From Stenotrophomonas sp. 169 (GTDB lineage Bacteria > Pseudomonadota > Gammaproteobacteria > Xanthomonadales > Xanthomonadaceae), in contig NZ_CP061204.1 of the NCBI RefSeq assembly GCF_014621775.1, forward strand, positions 3,740,501 to 3,804,500: a stretch of DNA of 64,000 nucleotides, written 5' to 3'. The position numbers were made by a program, and so were the translations under genes. Shown one piece after another: positions 29,228 through 36,654 of the stretch (its first letter is position 1; every line of letters begins with the position of its first letter). The notes under the pieces were generated by a model. The model ran no database searches. It saw only the letters and a program-made list of their open reading frames with translations, and had not been told where the DNA came from.

Positions 29228-29518
29228 TTGAATCACCCACCACCGCTGGGCACCTCGTCAGTCTTCGTCCCGAACCATCTGGTCTGGGCGATCCTGTCGA
29301 CGCTTTTCTGCTGCCTGCCGTTGGGCGTGGTGTCGATCGTCTATGCCGCCCAGGTCGATGGTCGCCGCGCTGCGGGCGACCTCGTGGGCGCACACGACGC
29401 ATCGCGCAGGGCGGGATGGTGGGCAGTAGCCTCGGCTGCTGCGCTGCCGGTCCTGTTGCTGTTGTGGTTCGGACTGTTCGGCGGCATCGCTGCGCTGGGC
29501 GCCCTCTCCGGTAACTGA
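29228..29518 (+). CDS. CD225/dispanin-family small membrane protein (first copy)
   Basis: This 96-residue protein starts at a TTG preceded by CGGAG. It carries the CD225/dispanin signature VPNHLVWAILSTLFCCLPLGVVSIVYA, split around the conserved double cysteine (TLFCCLPLG), then an amphipathic loop (AQVDGRRAAGDLVGAHDASRRA) and a second membrane helix. The family includes the vertebrate interferon-induced transmembrane proteins. Bacterial members are common but mostly uncharacterised. The next gene is a paralogue and the third a DUF2752 protein, all on the same strand with gaps of 32 and 50 bp, suggesting an operon. Confidence 0.82.
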   Translation: MNHPPPLGTSSVFVPNHLVWAILSTLFCCLPLGVVSIVYAAQVDGRRAAGDLVGAHDASRRAGWWAVASAAALPVLLLLWFGLFGGIAALGALSGN

Positions 29519-29550
29519 GTCACCACCCACCATCCCAAGGAGCTTATGCA

Positions 29551-29829
29551 ATGAATGCAGTCAACCCGCAGATCCCGAACCACCTCGTCTGGGCGATCCT
29601 GACCACCCTCTTCTGCTGCATGCCGCTGGGCATCGTGTCGATCGTCTTTGCCGCGCAGGTCAACGGCAAGATTGCTGCCGGCGACATCGTCGGTGCACGC
29701 GAAGCCTCGGACAAGGCGAAGAAGTTCGCGATGTGGGCTGCCATCGCCGGCGTCGTCGTGCTGGTGCTGTACGCGATCTTCGTGGTTGCCCTCGGCGGCA
29801 TGGGCGCGCTGAGCAACAGCGGCTACTAA
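29551..29829 (+). CDS. CD225/dispanin-family small membrane protein (second copy)
   Basis: This 92-residue paralogue of the preceding gene shares NHLVWAILTTLFCCMPLGIV, SIV(F/Y)AAQV and the RxAxxxAGDxVGAxxAS loop pattern, so the pair arose by tandem duplication. It keeps the CC motif. Helix 1 is about residues 9-33 and helix 2 about 63-84 (MWAAIAGVVVLVLYAIFVVAL). AAGGAG lies upstream of the ATG. Its loop is lysine-rich (EASDKAKKFA) where the first copy has arginines. Function is unknown; membrane shaping is an inference from the eukaryotic family. Confidence 0.87.
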   Translation: MNAVNPQIPNHLVWAILTTLFCCMPLGIVSIVFAAQVNGKIAAGDIVGAREASDKAKKFAMWAAIAGVVVLVLYAIFVVALGGMGALSNSGY

Positions 29830-29879
29830 GCGGATCGACGGGGTCCGGCACATGCCGGATCCCGTTCCCTGCACGAGCG

Positions 29880-30305
29880 ATGCCGTTGCCTGTCCTACCA
29901 CCGTCTCTGCAACGCTGGCTGCCGCTGGGCACGGCCGTTGCGCTGGCGGCTGGCGCTGCCGTCGTGTTGCACCACGTCAACCCCTATGCCGATGGCAATC
30001 CTCTGCCCTCGTGCCCGCTCTACGCGCTGACCGGCCTGTACTGCCCCGGCTGCGGTAGCACGCGCTGCCTCTACTCGCTGGTCCACGGCGACCTCGCCGG
30101 CGCGATGGCCATGAATCCGCTGTTGGTGATCAGTCTGCCGTTCCTGCTGCTGATGCTGCTCAATGGGGCCGGCGTGCGCATGCGCGTGCTTGATCCGCTG
30201 ATACGGATGCTGGCCAATCCGATGATGTGGCTTGTGCTGCTGCTGGGGTATGCGGTGCTGCGCAACCTGCCGTCGGCACCGTTCATGGCGCTTGCGCCCG
30301 GGTGA
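29880..30305 (+). CDS. DUF2752 membrane protein
   Basis: This 141-residue membrane protein is of the DUF2752 family. The diagnostic motif is present: CPLYALTGLYCPGCGSTRCL, with cysteines in a CPxCGxTR arrangement. Three to four membrane helices are predicted (PLGTAVALAAGAAVVLHHV, PLLVISLPFLLLMLLNG, PMMWLVLLLGYAVL). The start at 29880 (MPLPVLPPSLQRW) follows the second dispanin gene by 50 bp; the longer frame would overlap that gene. DUF2752 and CD225 genes often occur together in bacteria. The function is unknown; the conserved cysteines could bind metal or be redox active. Confidence 0.88.
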   Translation: MPLPVLPPSLQRWLPLGTAVALAAGAAVVLHHVNPYADGNPLPSCPLYALTGLYCPGCGSTRCLYSLVHGDLAGAMAMNPLLVISLPFLLLMLLNGAGVRMRVLDPLIRMLANPMMWLVLLLGYAVLRNLPSAPFMALAPG

Positions 30306-30325
30306 GCCGGATGCACCGGTCCCCC

Positions 30326-30433
30326 GGTAGAGCCGACTTCAGTCGGCTGATTGGACAGCCACAGCAGGATTCCCTGGTAGAGCCGACTTCAGTCGGCTGA
30401 TTGGACAGCCAGCCGACTGAAGTCGGCTCTACC
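30326..30433. repeat. SMAG cluster (two direct arms and one inverted arm)
   Basis: GTAGAGCCGACTTCAGTCGGCTG occurs twice, each followed by ATTGGACAGCC. An inverted arm GCCGACTGAAGTCGGCTCTACC closes the cluster at 30433. It lies between two convergent operons and may help end both transcripts. Confidence 0.88.
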
Positions 30434-30441
30434 CTTGTTTG

Positions 30442-31329
30442 TCAGGTTATCCAGCCGGCGATCACCAGCAGCGCCAGCACGGCCAGCCACAGCAGCAGCA
30501 TCCGCCAGACCAGGCTCATGGCGTCGCGTAGTTCGGGCAGACGCTGCCAGACGGGCAGCAGGCCCATATCGGTGTAATCGTGGGCCTCTTCGCGCAGCTC
30601 GGCACTGACACTGGCGCGCGCCACGGCGCCGAGGAACCCCACATCGCGCCGCCAGCGCTCGCCATGTGCCTGACGCCATGCGGTCCACGCCGTGTCGAAG
30701 TTGCCCACCAACGCCATCGACAGCGACATCACCTGTGCGACCGGCCATTCAAGCCAGCCCAGGACGCGCTGCGCCACGTCCAAGGTGTCCGGCGGCACCC
30801 GTGCGCGCATCGGGCTGATGGCCATCAGCGCCAACAGGCGATACCCCAACGCACCGGCCGGGCCCAGCAACAGGAACCAGAACAGCACCGCGAACCAGCG
30901 ACGCAGGGCGTTGTACACCGTGGCGTCCACCAGCGAAGGCACATCGTCGCGCAGGCTGCCGCCCGCCGACTGCAGGTTCTGCAAGGCGGCGTGACGCACG
31001 GCGGCCTCATCGGCATCGATGATCGTCTCGACATCACGATCCAGATCACGCGGCCCCCAGCACCAGCACAGCACCGCGATGCCCAGCAGCAGCGCGGGCA
31101 GTCCATACAGCCGGTCATGCAGCCACCAGGCCAGAAGGGCCAGCAGCAGCACGGGCGGCACGACGGCCAATGCCACGCCGGCCGGGCCGGGCCATGCCGG
31201 TCCCGCATGCGCACCCAGCCATGTCAGCCAGTGGCGGAAGCCTTCAAAGCGCCGCAGCCGTGACGCAAACGCGGGGACCACATGGCCCAGGGCCAACGCG
31301 ACCAGTACGGCAACCAGCGTGGTGAACAT
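30442..31329 (-). CDS. ampE: AmpE-like inner-membrane regulator
   Basis: This 295-residue membrane protein matches AmpE in layout. It has an N-terminal segment (TLVAVLVALALGHVVPAFA), the conserved block WCWGPRDLDRDVETI, and then RRWFAVLFWFLLLGPAGALGYRL followed by SMALVGNFDTAW. AmpE is encoded with the anhydro-muropeptide amidase AmpD in enterobacteria and is linked to beta-lactamase induction, though its biochemical role is unclear. Here ampD is not adjacent. The gene is last in a minus-strand operon behind nudC (9-bp gap). Ribosome-site sequence AGGAG precedes the ATG. Confidence 0.85.
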   Translation of the reverse strand: MFTTLVAVLVALALGHVVPAFASRLRRFEGFRHWLTWLGAHAGPAWPGPAGVALAVVPPVLLLALLAWWLHDRLYGLPALLLGIAVLCWCWGPRDLDRDVETIIDADEAAVRHAALQNLQSAGGSLRDDVPSLVDATVYNALRRWFAVLFWFLLLGPAGALGYRLLALMAISPMRARVPPDTLDVAQRVLGWLEWPVAQVMSLSMALVGNFDTAWTAWRQAHGERWRRDVGFLGAVARASVSAELREEAHDYTDMGLLPVWQRLPELRDAMSLVWRMLLLWLAVLALLVIAGWIT

Positions 31330-31338
31330 GCGACGCTC

Positions 31339-32241
31339 CTAGGGCTGCTGGCGGTACCAGTGCTCGATCAGGCTGCGCGAGATCGAGATCGGGGGTGACA
31401 GGCGGATGCCGTCACCGTCATCGTGCACGTCGCGGGCGATCGCGGCACCGACCTCTTCCTTGCTGAACCAACGTGCGTCTTCCAGCTCACCGTCCACTTC
31501 CGGCGCGTCATCCTCGGCCTGTGCGCTGAAGCCCACCATCAGCGCACCCGGGAACGGCCACGGCTGGGTGCCGAGATACTGGCACGCCGATACCCTGACC
31601 TTGCTCTCTTCGAAGACTTCGCGCACCACGGTCTGTTCCAGCGATTCGCCCGGCTCGACGAAACCGGCCAGTACCGAATAGCGCCGCGGCGCCCAGCTCG
31701 CCTGGCGACCCAGCAGCAGGCGGCCGCGGTTCTGCACGGCGACGATCACTGCCGGGTCCACGCGCGGGTAATGCTCCACCGCGCATTGCTGGCAGCGGCC
31801 GACGAAGCCCCCCCGTTCGAAACGCACTTCGCCACCACAGACACCGCAGAAGCGATTGCGCGAATGCCAGTACGACATGCCGCGCGCGTAACTGAAGGCG
31901 GTCGCATCCCCCATCGACCACGACAGCGCAGCCTGGCGCAGGTCCATGCGCCCCGGTGCGGTCACATCCAGCGCCGCCGCTTCTACCGAAAACCACGCCT
32001 GCGCACCACGCAGGCCAAGGAAGATGGCCGTCCCGGGACCACCGCCCAGATCGGCACCGGTCAGCGGCAACGGCTGGTCGTCAGCGCCGGTGAACGCCGT
32101 GCCGTCGCGGTCCAGGATCAGGATGCGTGCATCGGGCCAAAGACGCGCAAGGGCATCGGCATCGGCACGCAGGGCATCAGCGCGCTCCAGCGGCTCATCG
32201 ACAAAGGAAAAACCGGACAGCGGCGAGAGATGGGTAGGCAT
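31339..32241 (-). CDS. nudC: NAD(+)/NADH diphosphatase, Nudix family
   Basis: This 300-residue protein hydrolyses NAD(H) and can remove NAD caps from RNA 5' ends. A zinc-ribbon has two CxxC pairs (FCGVCGG and RCQQC). The Nudix box is complete: GFVEPGESLEQTVVREVFEE, with the expected G, E, REU and EE positions. The NudC-specific SQPWPFP-type motif appears as TQPWPFPGALM. The ATG at 32241 gives MPTHLSPLSGFSF; the longer frame overlaps erpA. It lies between erpA (70-bp gap) and ampE (9-bp gap) in the same operon. Confidence 0.95.
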   Translation of the reverse strand: MPTHLSPLSGFSFVDEPLERADALRADADALARLWPDARILILDRDGTAFTGADDQPLPLTGADLGGGPGTAIFLGLRGAQAWFSVEAAALDVTAPGRMDLRQAALSWSMGDATAFSYARGMSYWHSRNRFCGVCGGEVRFERGGFVGRCQQCAVEHYPRVDPAVIVAVQNRGRLLLGRQASWAPRRYSVLAGFVEPGESLEQTVVREVFEESKVRVSACQYLGTQPWPFPGALMVGFSAQAEDDAPEVDGELEDARWFSKEEVGAAIARDVHDDGDGIRLSPPISISRSLIEHWYRQQP

Positions 32242-32311
32242 CTGCCAAGCCTGAACGCATGGGCTGCGGCTGGCAAGTCGCGGCAGCGCATTTACGCGCC
32301 GCCCCGTGCCC

Positions 32312-32701
32312 TTACATGCTGAAACTACTACCGCAGCCGCAGGTGGTCTTCGCATTCGGATTGCGGATCACGAACTGCGCGCCGGTCAGGCTCTCGGTGT
32401 AATCAACCTCGGCGCCCATCAGGTACTGCAGGCTCAGCGGATCCACCAGCAGGGTGACGCCGCTGGTCTGCACGGCCAGGTCATCCTCGGCGCGGTTCTC
32501 ATCGAACTCGAACCCGTACTGGAAACCGGAGCAGCCACCGCCCTGGATATAGACGCGCAGCGCCAGATCGGCATTGCCTTCGTCCTGGACGAGCTCGCGC
32601 ACTTTCGCCGCAGCGGACTCGGTGAAGTTCAACGGGCGGTCGAGGGACTGATAGCCCGGCGCTGCAGCGGCAGTGCCGGGTAGGGAGATCAACGTGCTCA
32701 T
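32312..32701 (-). CDS. erpA: Iron-sulfur cluster insertion protein
   Basis: This 129-residue A-type carrier delivers Fe-S clusters to apo-targets. The three cluster ligands are present: one in [15 protein letters not shown] and two in the C-terminal [11 protein letters not shown]. ErpA has the CGCGSSF tail seen here. The N-terminal 25 residues are an Ala/Gly-rich extension compared with E. coli ErpA (114 residues). The gene follows the bactofilin gene by 31 bp. A conserved grouping of cytoskeletal and Fe-S genes suggests shared growth-related expression and not a shared mechanism. Confidence 0.95.
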   Translation of the reverse strand: MSTLISLPGTAAAAPGYQSLDRPLNFTESAAAKVRELVQDEGNADLALRVYIQGGGCSGFQYGFEFDENRAEDDLAVQTSGVTLLVDPLSLQYLMGAEVDYTESLTGAQFVIRNPNAKTTCGCGSSFSM

Positions 32702-32732
32702 GGCTTCAGCATGGGGCCGCGGGGGTCGGCTT

Positions 32733-33203
32733 TCAAGCCATGGCCTCGGCCAGCTTGCGGCGGGCAGCGGTGTCGCCCTTGCCGGATGCGGCCTCATCCT
32801 TGCCGGTTTCCGGCGGCGGCAGCGCGGCCATCGGGGCGCTGGAATGGATCAGCCGACCGTTCAGCTGGGCACCCGCCGCCATTTCCACGACCTGATAGTG
32901 CACATTGCCGTTCACCCGCGCGCTCGGGGTCAGCTCGACGCGCTCGGTCGCATGCACGTCACCGTCCATCCGGCCGCTGATCACCACCACCTGGGCACGG
33001 ATCTCGCCTTCGACGACCCCGTTCTCGGCCAGCGTGAGATTGGCGGCGCTGGCGCCTTCCTGTGCGATCACCTTGCCGTGGATACGCCCTTCCACATACA
33101 GGCCACCACTGAATTCCACATCACCGCGGATCACCACCTGGCTGCCGATCAATGCATCGACGACCAACTGCCCATCACGGCTGGATTTGCTGCTTCCAAA
33201 CAT
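32733..33203 (-). CDS. Bactofilin (polymer-forming cytoskeletal protein)
   Basis: This 156-residue protein has a central right-handed beta-helix typical of bactofilins, visible as regular hydrophobic turns from [20 protein letters not shown] through [14 protein letters not shown] repeats to [12 protein letters not shown]. The N-terminal ([11 protein letters not shown]) and C-terminal (Gly/Lys/Ala-rich) tails are disordered. Bactofilins polymerise without nucleotides and scaffold cell-wall or polarity proteins. GGGGAG precedes the ATG at 33203, only 4 bp after the stop of the DUF6776-like gene. That partner may be its membrane factor; this is an inference from position. No M23 peptidase, a frequent bactofilin partner, is adjacent. 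Confidence 0.92.
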   Translation of the reverse strand: MFGSSKSSRDGQLVVDALIGSQVVIRGDVEFSGGLYVEGRIHGKVIAQEGASAANLTLAENGVVEGEIRAQVVVISGRMDGDVHATERVELTPSARVNGNVHYQVVEMAAGAQLNGRLIHSSAPMAALPPPETGKDEAASGKGDTAARRKLAEAMA

Positions 33204-33207
33204 TGTC

Positions 33208-33945
33208 CTACTCCCCGTTCGTGGCCGGTGCACCGGCCTGTTTCCAGTCGAATACCTGCGTGGAACCCCCCGTTCCACTACCCAGTGTGACCTTCACCCG
33301 TTGCGGGGTGAAGTCCGACGGCAGGATGACGCTGCCGCTCAACTGCTGGAAGTACCGGAAGGAATACTCCTGTCCGGGCACTTTGCTGCGCTGGTGCAGG
33401 TCATCCCAGCTGACCGTGGCCAGACGTCCATTCTTGACGCCTTCCACGGTAAAACGCATCTGACCCTGGCTGATAGCGCCCCGGTTGAGGTTCTGGGTCA
33501 GCACCACCGTGTACTGATACGTACCGGCCGCTTCGGAGCGGAACTCGATGGAATGCGTATTGAGTCCCTTGCGCTGGCTGGTGGCCCCCACCAGGCGCTC
33601 GTAGAAGGCCACATCGGCGCGCAGGCCCGCGATTTCCTCGTCGCGCTCGGCCAGCGATGCCTGCACTTCGTTGTTGGCGGCACGGCTGATCCGATCGGAG
33701 GCTTCCAGCGTGGCTTGGCGCTGGCGCAGTTCCACCAACTCCTGCTGCAAGGCATCGGCACGTTTCTGCGTCCCTTGCAGGGTGTCACCGACCTCACCAC
33801 CGGGGCGGCCCAGCCAGAAACCCAGCAGGCCGACGAGCAGCAGCACGGCAACGCCGACCGCCACGAGCAGCCACGGACGGCGGGGACCCGGGGCGGCATG
33901 GCCCGGCAGGCGGATCTGGACGCGCGAAGGCGGTCGATGGTTCAT
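33208..33945 (-). CDS. Bitopic membrane protein with coiled coil, DUF6776-like
   Basis: This 245-residue protein has a short basic cytosolic tail, one membrane helix (PWLLVAVGVAVLLLVGLLGFWLG, residues about 25-47) and a periplasmic coiled coil (KRADALQQELVELRQRQATL...AERDEEIAGLRADVAFYERL). A beta-rich C-terminal domain follows (IEFRSEAAGTYQYTVVLTQN...GQMRFTVEGV). The layout matches the DUF6776 family found beside bactofilin genes in gammaproteobacteria. GGAG precedes the ATG at 33945. It is first of the five-gene minus-strand operon leading to ampE. A role linking the bactofilin scaffold to the periplasm is plausible but unproven. Confidence 0.72.
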   Translation of the reverse strand: MNHRPPSRVQIRLPGHAAPGPRRPWLLVAVGVAVLLLVGLLGFWLGRPGGEVGDTLQGTQKRADALQQELVELRQRQATLEASDRISRAANNEVQASLAERDEEIAGLRADVAFYERLVGATSQRKGLNTHSIEFRSEAAGTYQYTVVLTQNLNRGAISQGQMRFTVEGVKNGRLATVSWDDLHQRSKVPGQEYSFRYFQQLSGSVILPSDFTPQRVKVTLGSGTGGSTQVFDWKQAGAPATNGE

Positions 33946-34163
33946 GGCAGGTCTCCGGGGCTGCGCGCTGCGCAGGGCAGGCACGGCGTCAGGCAGTCAG
34001 TCGCGCCTATTGTAGTTCAGGACGCAGGCAGCGCTCCGCCCGTGCCGACTGCCCGCCTGTGGCATTCAGCGACGCCTTCGCTGATAGTGCAGCCTTCCGG
34101 CGAGCGGCCCCTTCGGGGTGGCCAGCCGCCGCTCTGACCGAGCTTTCCTTTGGAGCCTGTGCC

Positions 34164-34778
34164 ATGACCGACGCCCACTTGTTCGTGATCGGGATCCTGC
34201 TGGCCTGGCTGGCTGGCATCCGCGTCTACCTGACCGTATTCGGCGTTGGCCTGGCCGGGCTGCTGGGCTGGGTCGACCTGCCGCCGGCGCTGCAGGCCAC
34301 CGAATCGTACTGGGTGCTCGGCACGTCCGCCGTCCTGGCCGTCGCCGAATTCTTCGCCGACAAGATTCCCGGCGTGGATTCGGCCTGGGACCTGCTGCAG
34401 ACGCTGGCGCGGGTGCCTGCTGGCGCATTCCTCGCCGCAGCCACCTTGTCGCCGGATGGCGACCTCGGTAACGGCACCCTGCTTGCGGGCGCAGCGGTGG
34501 CGTTGACCAGCCATGGCCTCAAAGCCGGCACCCGCGCCTTGTTGAACACCTCGCCGGAGCCCGCCAGCAACTGGGTCGCTTCGGCGGCCGAAGACACCCT
34601 TGTCGTCGGCGGTCTGGCACTGGCCTTGGCCCATCCCTGGCTGGCATTGATCGTGGTGCTGGCCTGCAGCCTGGCCGGTGCCCTGGCGGTGTGGCTGGTC
34701 TGGCGCGCCTTGTGGAAGGGTGTACGTTGGTTGACGGGCGGGCATCGCGATATCTCGCGCACAGGCCCTGCCGCATAA
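34164..34778 (+). CDS. DUF4126 membrane protein
   Basis: This 204-residue inner-membrane protein has about six helices. The family features are visible: LAGIRVYLTVFGVGLAGLLG near the start, then AEFFADKIPGVDSAWDLLQT, and a closing region SLAGALAVWLVWRALWKGVRW. DUF4126 proteins are uncharacterised. The start at 34164 is preceded by TGGAG; the frame extends to 34059 but without a ribosome site. The next gene, a response regulator, begins 28 bp downstream, so the two may be co-transcribed. Confidence 0.85.
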   Translation: MTDAHLFVIGILLAWLAGIRVYLTVFGVGLAGLLGWVDLPPALQATESYWVLGTSAVLAVAEFFADKIPGVDSAWDLLQTLARVPAGAFLAAATLSPDGDLGNGTLLAGAAVALTSHGLKAGTRALLNTSPEPASNWVASAAEDTLVVGGLALALAHPWLALIVVLACSLAGALAVWLVWRALWKGVRWLTGGHRDISRTGPAA

Positions 34779-34806
34779 TCCCCCTACCTTCGACGCTGCC
34801 GACTTC

Positions 34807-36651
34807 GTGAACGATCCCAATTCCCCACGCAACGCACGTGCTGAAACCCCACCGGCCGATCATTGGCAGCGCTGGGCGTCGGCGCCGGTCGAGCCGACCG
34901 CCCTCGCCGACAACGTGGTCGCGCTTCCTGCAGCCACCCCGCCGCCGTTGCCCGCCGCCATGGATGCCCAGGCCGGCGTGCCGTCCGATCTGCTGCCCAG
35001 TGACGCGCCTTACCGTGTGCTGGTCGTCGAAGATGACCGCGCGCAGGCGCTGTTCGCGCAAAGCGTGCTTCATGGCGCAGGCATGGAAGCGGTGGTCGTC
35101 GGCGATGCGGAAAGCGTGCAGCCCGCGATCCACGAGCATGCACCGGACCTGATCCTGATGGACCTGCACCTGCCTGGCCTGGACGGCATGCGCCTGACGG
35201 CGATGATCCGCCAGATGCCGGGCATGCAGATGCTGCCCATCGTGTTCCTGAGCGGTGACCCGGACCCGGAGCGCCAGTTCGAAGTGCTCGACAGCGGCGC
35301 AGACGACTACCTGAGCAAGCCGATCCGTCCACGTCACCTGATTGCGGCGGTGTCCAACCGCATCCGCCGCGCGCGCGCGCAGGCGGCCAGCGCATCGGGC
35401 GAGCGTGGCGGACCGCTGCTGAACAATCCGGAGACCGGCCTGCCGACGCGCCACCACCTGCTGCAGCAGTTGGCCGCCGCACTGTCCCACCGTGATCACG
35501 GCGGCGTGTTCTTCATCGAGATCGCCAGCGCGCTGGGCCTGCGCGAACGCTATGGCTACGCCGCATTCGAGCGCCTGATGGTGCAGGCAGGGCAACGCTT
35601 GGCAGAAGCCGCGCAGCCGTACCTGCTGGCCCGGCTGAACGACAACAGTTTCCTGGCCCTGGCGCGCGGCATCGACGAAGAGCAGCTGGACGCCACCGCG
35701 AAGACTCTGCGCGAACAGCTTTCCGCGCGCGCCTTCGTGATACGCGATGAAGAATCGGTGCACCTGCGCGGGGTGATCGGCTTTGCGCCGTTGTCGCCGG
35801 GCTTTGCCGATGTCGGCAGCGCGCTGGAAGCCATCGAGCGCACCACCTTGCAGGCCCGCCTGCTCACGGCCGGCGTTGCCGGTCACGTGCCGCATGTCGA
35901 GGCCAGCAGTGATGAGCATCTGGCCATGCTGGACGGGCAGCTGGAGTTGGCCTACCAGCCGATCGTCGCCGTCGCCGGCGGCGGCAACGCGCAGTACCAG
36001 GTGCTGCTGCGGCTGCGCCAGGCCGATGGCAGCGTGCTGACCGCCGGCCAGGTGATCCCGGCTGCCGAAGCCGCCGGGCGCATCGCCGATCTGGACCAGC
36101 AGGTCATGGACCACGCGCTGGGCCTGCTGGACCACTATCGCCACGCATCACCGCCGCTGCACTTGTTCGTGTCGCAGTCGCTGCGCACGCTCGCCCGCGA
36201 TGCCTTCGCCGACTGGCTGCTGGAATCGCTGCAGCAGCGCCGCCTGGAAGGCAGTGCGCTGGTGATCGACGTGCGCCTGCCCGATGCCCTGATCCACACC
36301 GTGACACTGCAGCAGTTCTGCGCGCGGGTAGCCACGCTGGGCGTGCGCTTCTGCCTCAGCCAGTTCGAACCCAGCGCGGAGGCCAATGCCCTGCTGACCC
36401 AGTTGCCGCTGGCCTTCGTACGCATGGCGGCACGCTTCTCCAGCAGCCATGCCAATCCGCAGACCCGCGACGAGATGCGCAGTGCCATCGAAGCGGCGCA
36501 CCGGGCCAACCTGCAGATCATCGGCCAGCAGATCGAAGATCCGCAGGCGGCCGCCGCCATGTGGGTAGGCGGTGTCGACTTCATCCAGGGCAACATGGTG
36601 CAGTCCGCTGGCAGCGACCTGGATTTCGACTTCCTCAACGCGGTGCTGTAA
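34807..36651 (+). CDS. Response regulator with degenerate GGDEF and degenerate EAL domains
   Basis: In this 614-residue cytosolic protein, residues 69-190 are an intact receiver (acidic pair D76/D77, phospho-acceptor D119 in LILMDLHLPGLDG, K171 in DDYLSKPI). Residues 205-365 have the GGDEF fold, but the GG(D/E)EF loop is replaced by LNDNSF (277-282), so it should not make cyclic di-GMP. Residues 375-610 have the EAL fold, but the catalytic ExL is replaced by QVL (398-400, in YQVLLRLR), so it should not degrade it. It starts at GTG 34807. The hybrid kinase gene begins 3 bp after its stop, so that kinase is the probable phospho-donor. It is likely a nucleotide-sensing or scaffold protein. Confidence 0.9.
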   Translation: MNDPNSPRNARAETPPADHWQRWASAPVEPTALADNVVALPAATPPPLPAAMDAQAGVPSDLLPSDAPYRVLVVEDDRAQALFAQSVLHGAGMEAVVVGDAESVQPAIHEHAPDLILMDLHLPGLDGMRLTAMIRQMPGMQMLPIVFLSGDPDPERQFEVLDSGADDYLSKPIRPRHLIAAVSNRIRRARAQAASASGERGGPLLNNPETGLPTRHHLLQQLAAALSHRDHGGVFFIEIASALGLRERYGYAAFERLMVQAGQRLAEAAQPYLLARLNDNSFLALARGIDEEQLDATAKTLREQLSARAFVIRDEESVHLRGVIGFAPLSPGFADVGSALEAIERTTLQARLLTAGVAGHVPHVEASSDEHLAMLDGQLELAYQPIVAVAGGGNAQYQVLLRLRQADGSVLTAGQVIPAAEAAGRIADLDQQVMDHALGLLDHYRHASPPLHLFVSQSLRTLARDAFADWLLESLQQRRLEGSALVIDVRLPDALIHTVTLQQFCARVATLGVRFCLSQFEPSAEANALLTQLPLAFVRMAARFSSSHANPQTRDEMRSAIEAAHRANLQIIGQQIEDPQAAAAMWVGGVDFIQGNMVQSAGSDLDFDFLNAVL

Positions 36652-36654
36652 CCG

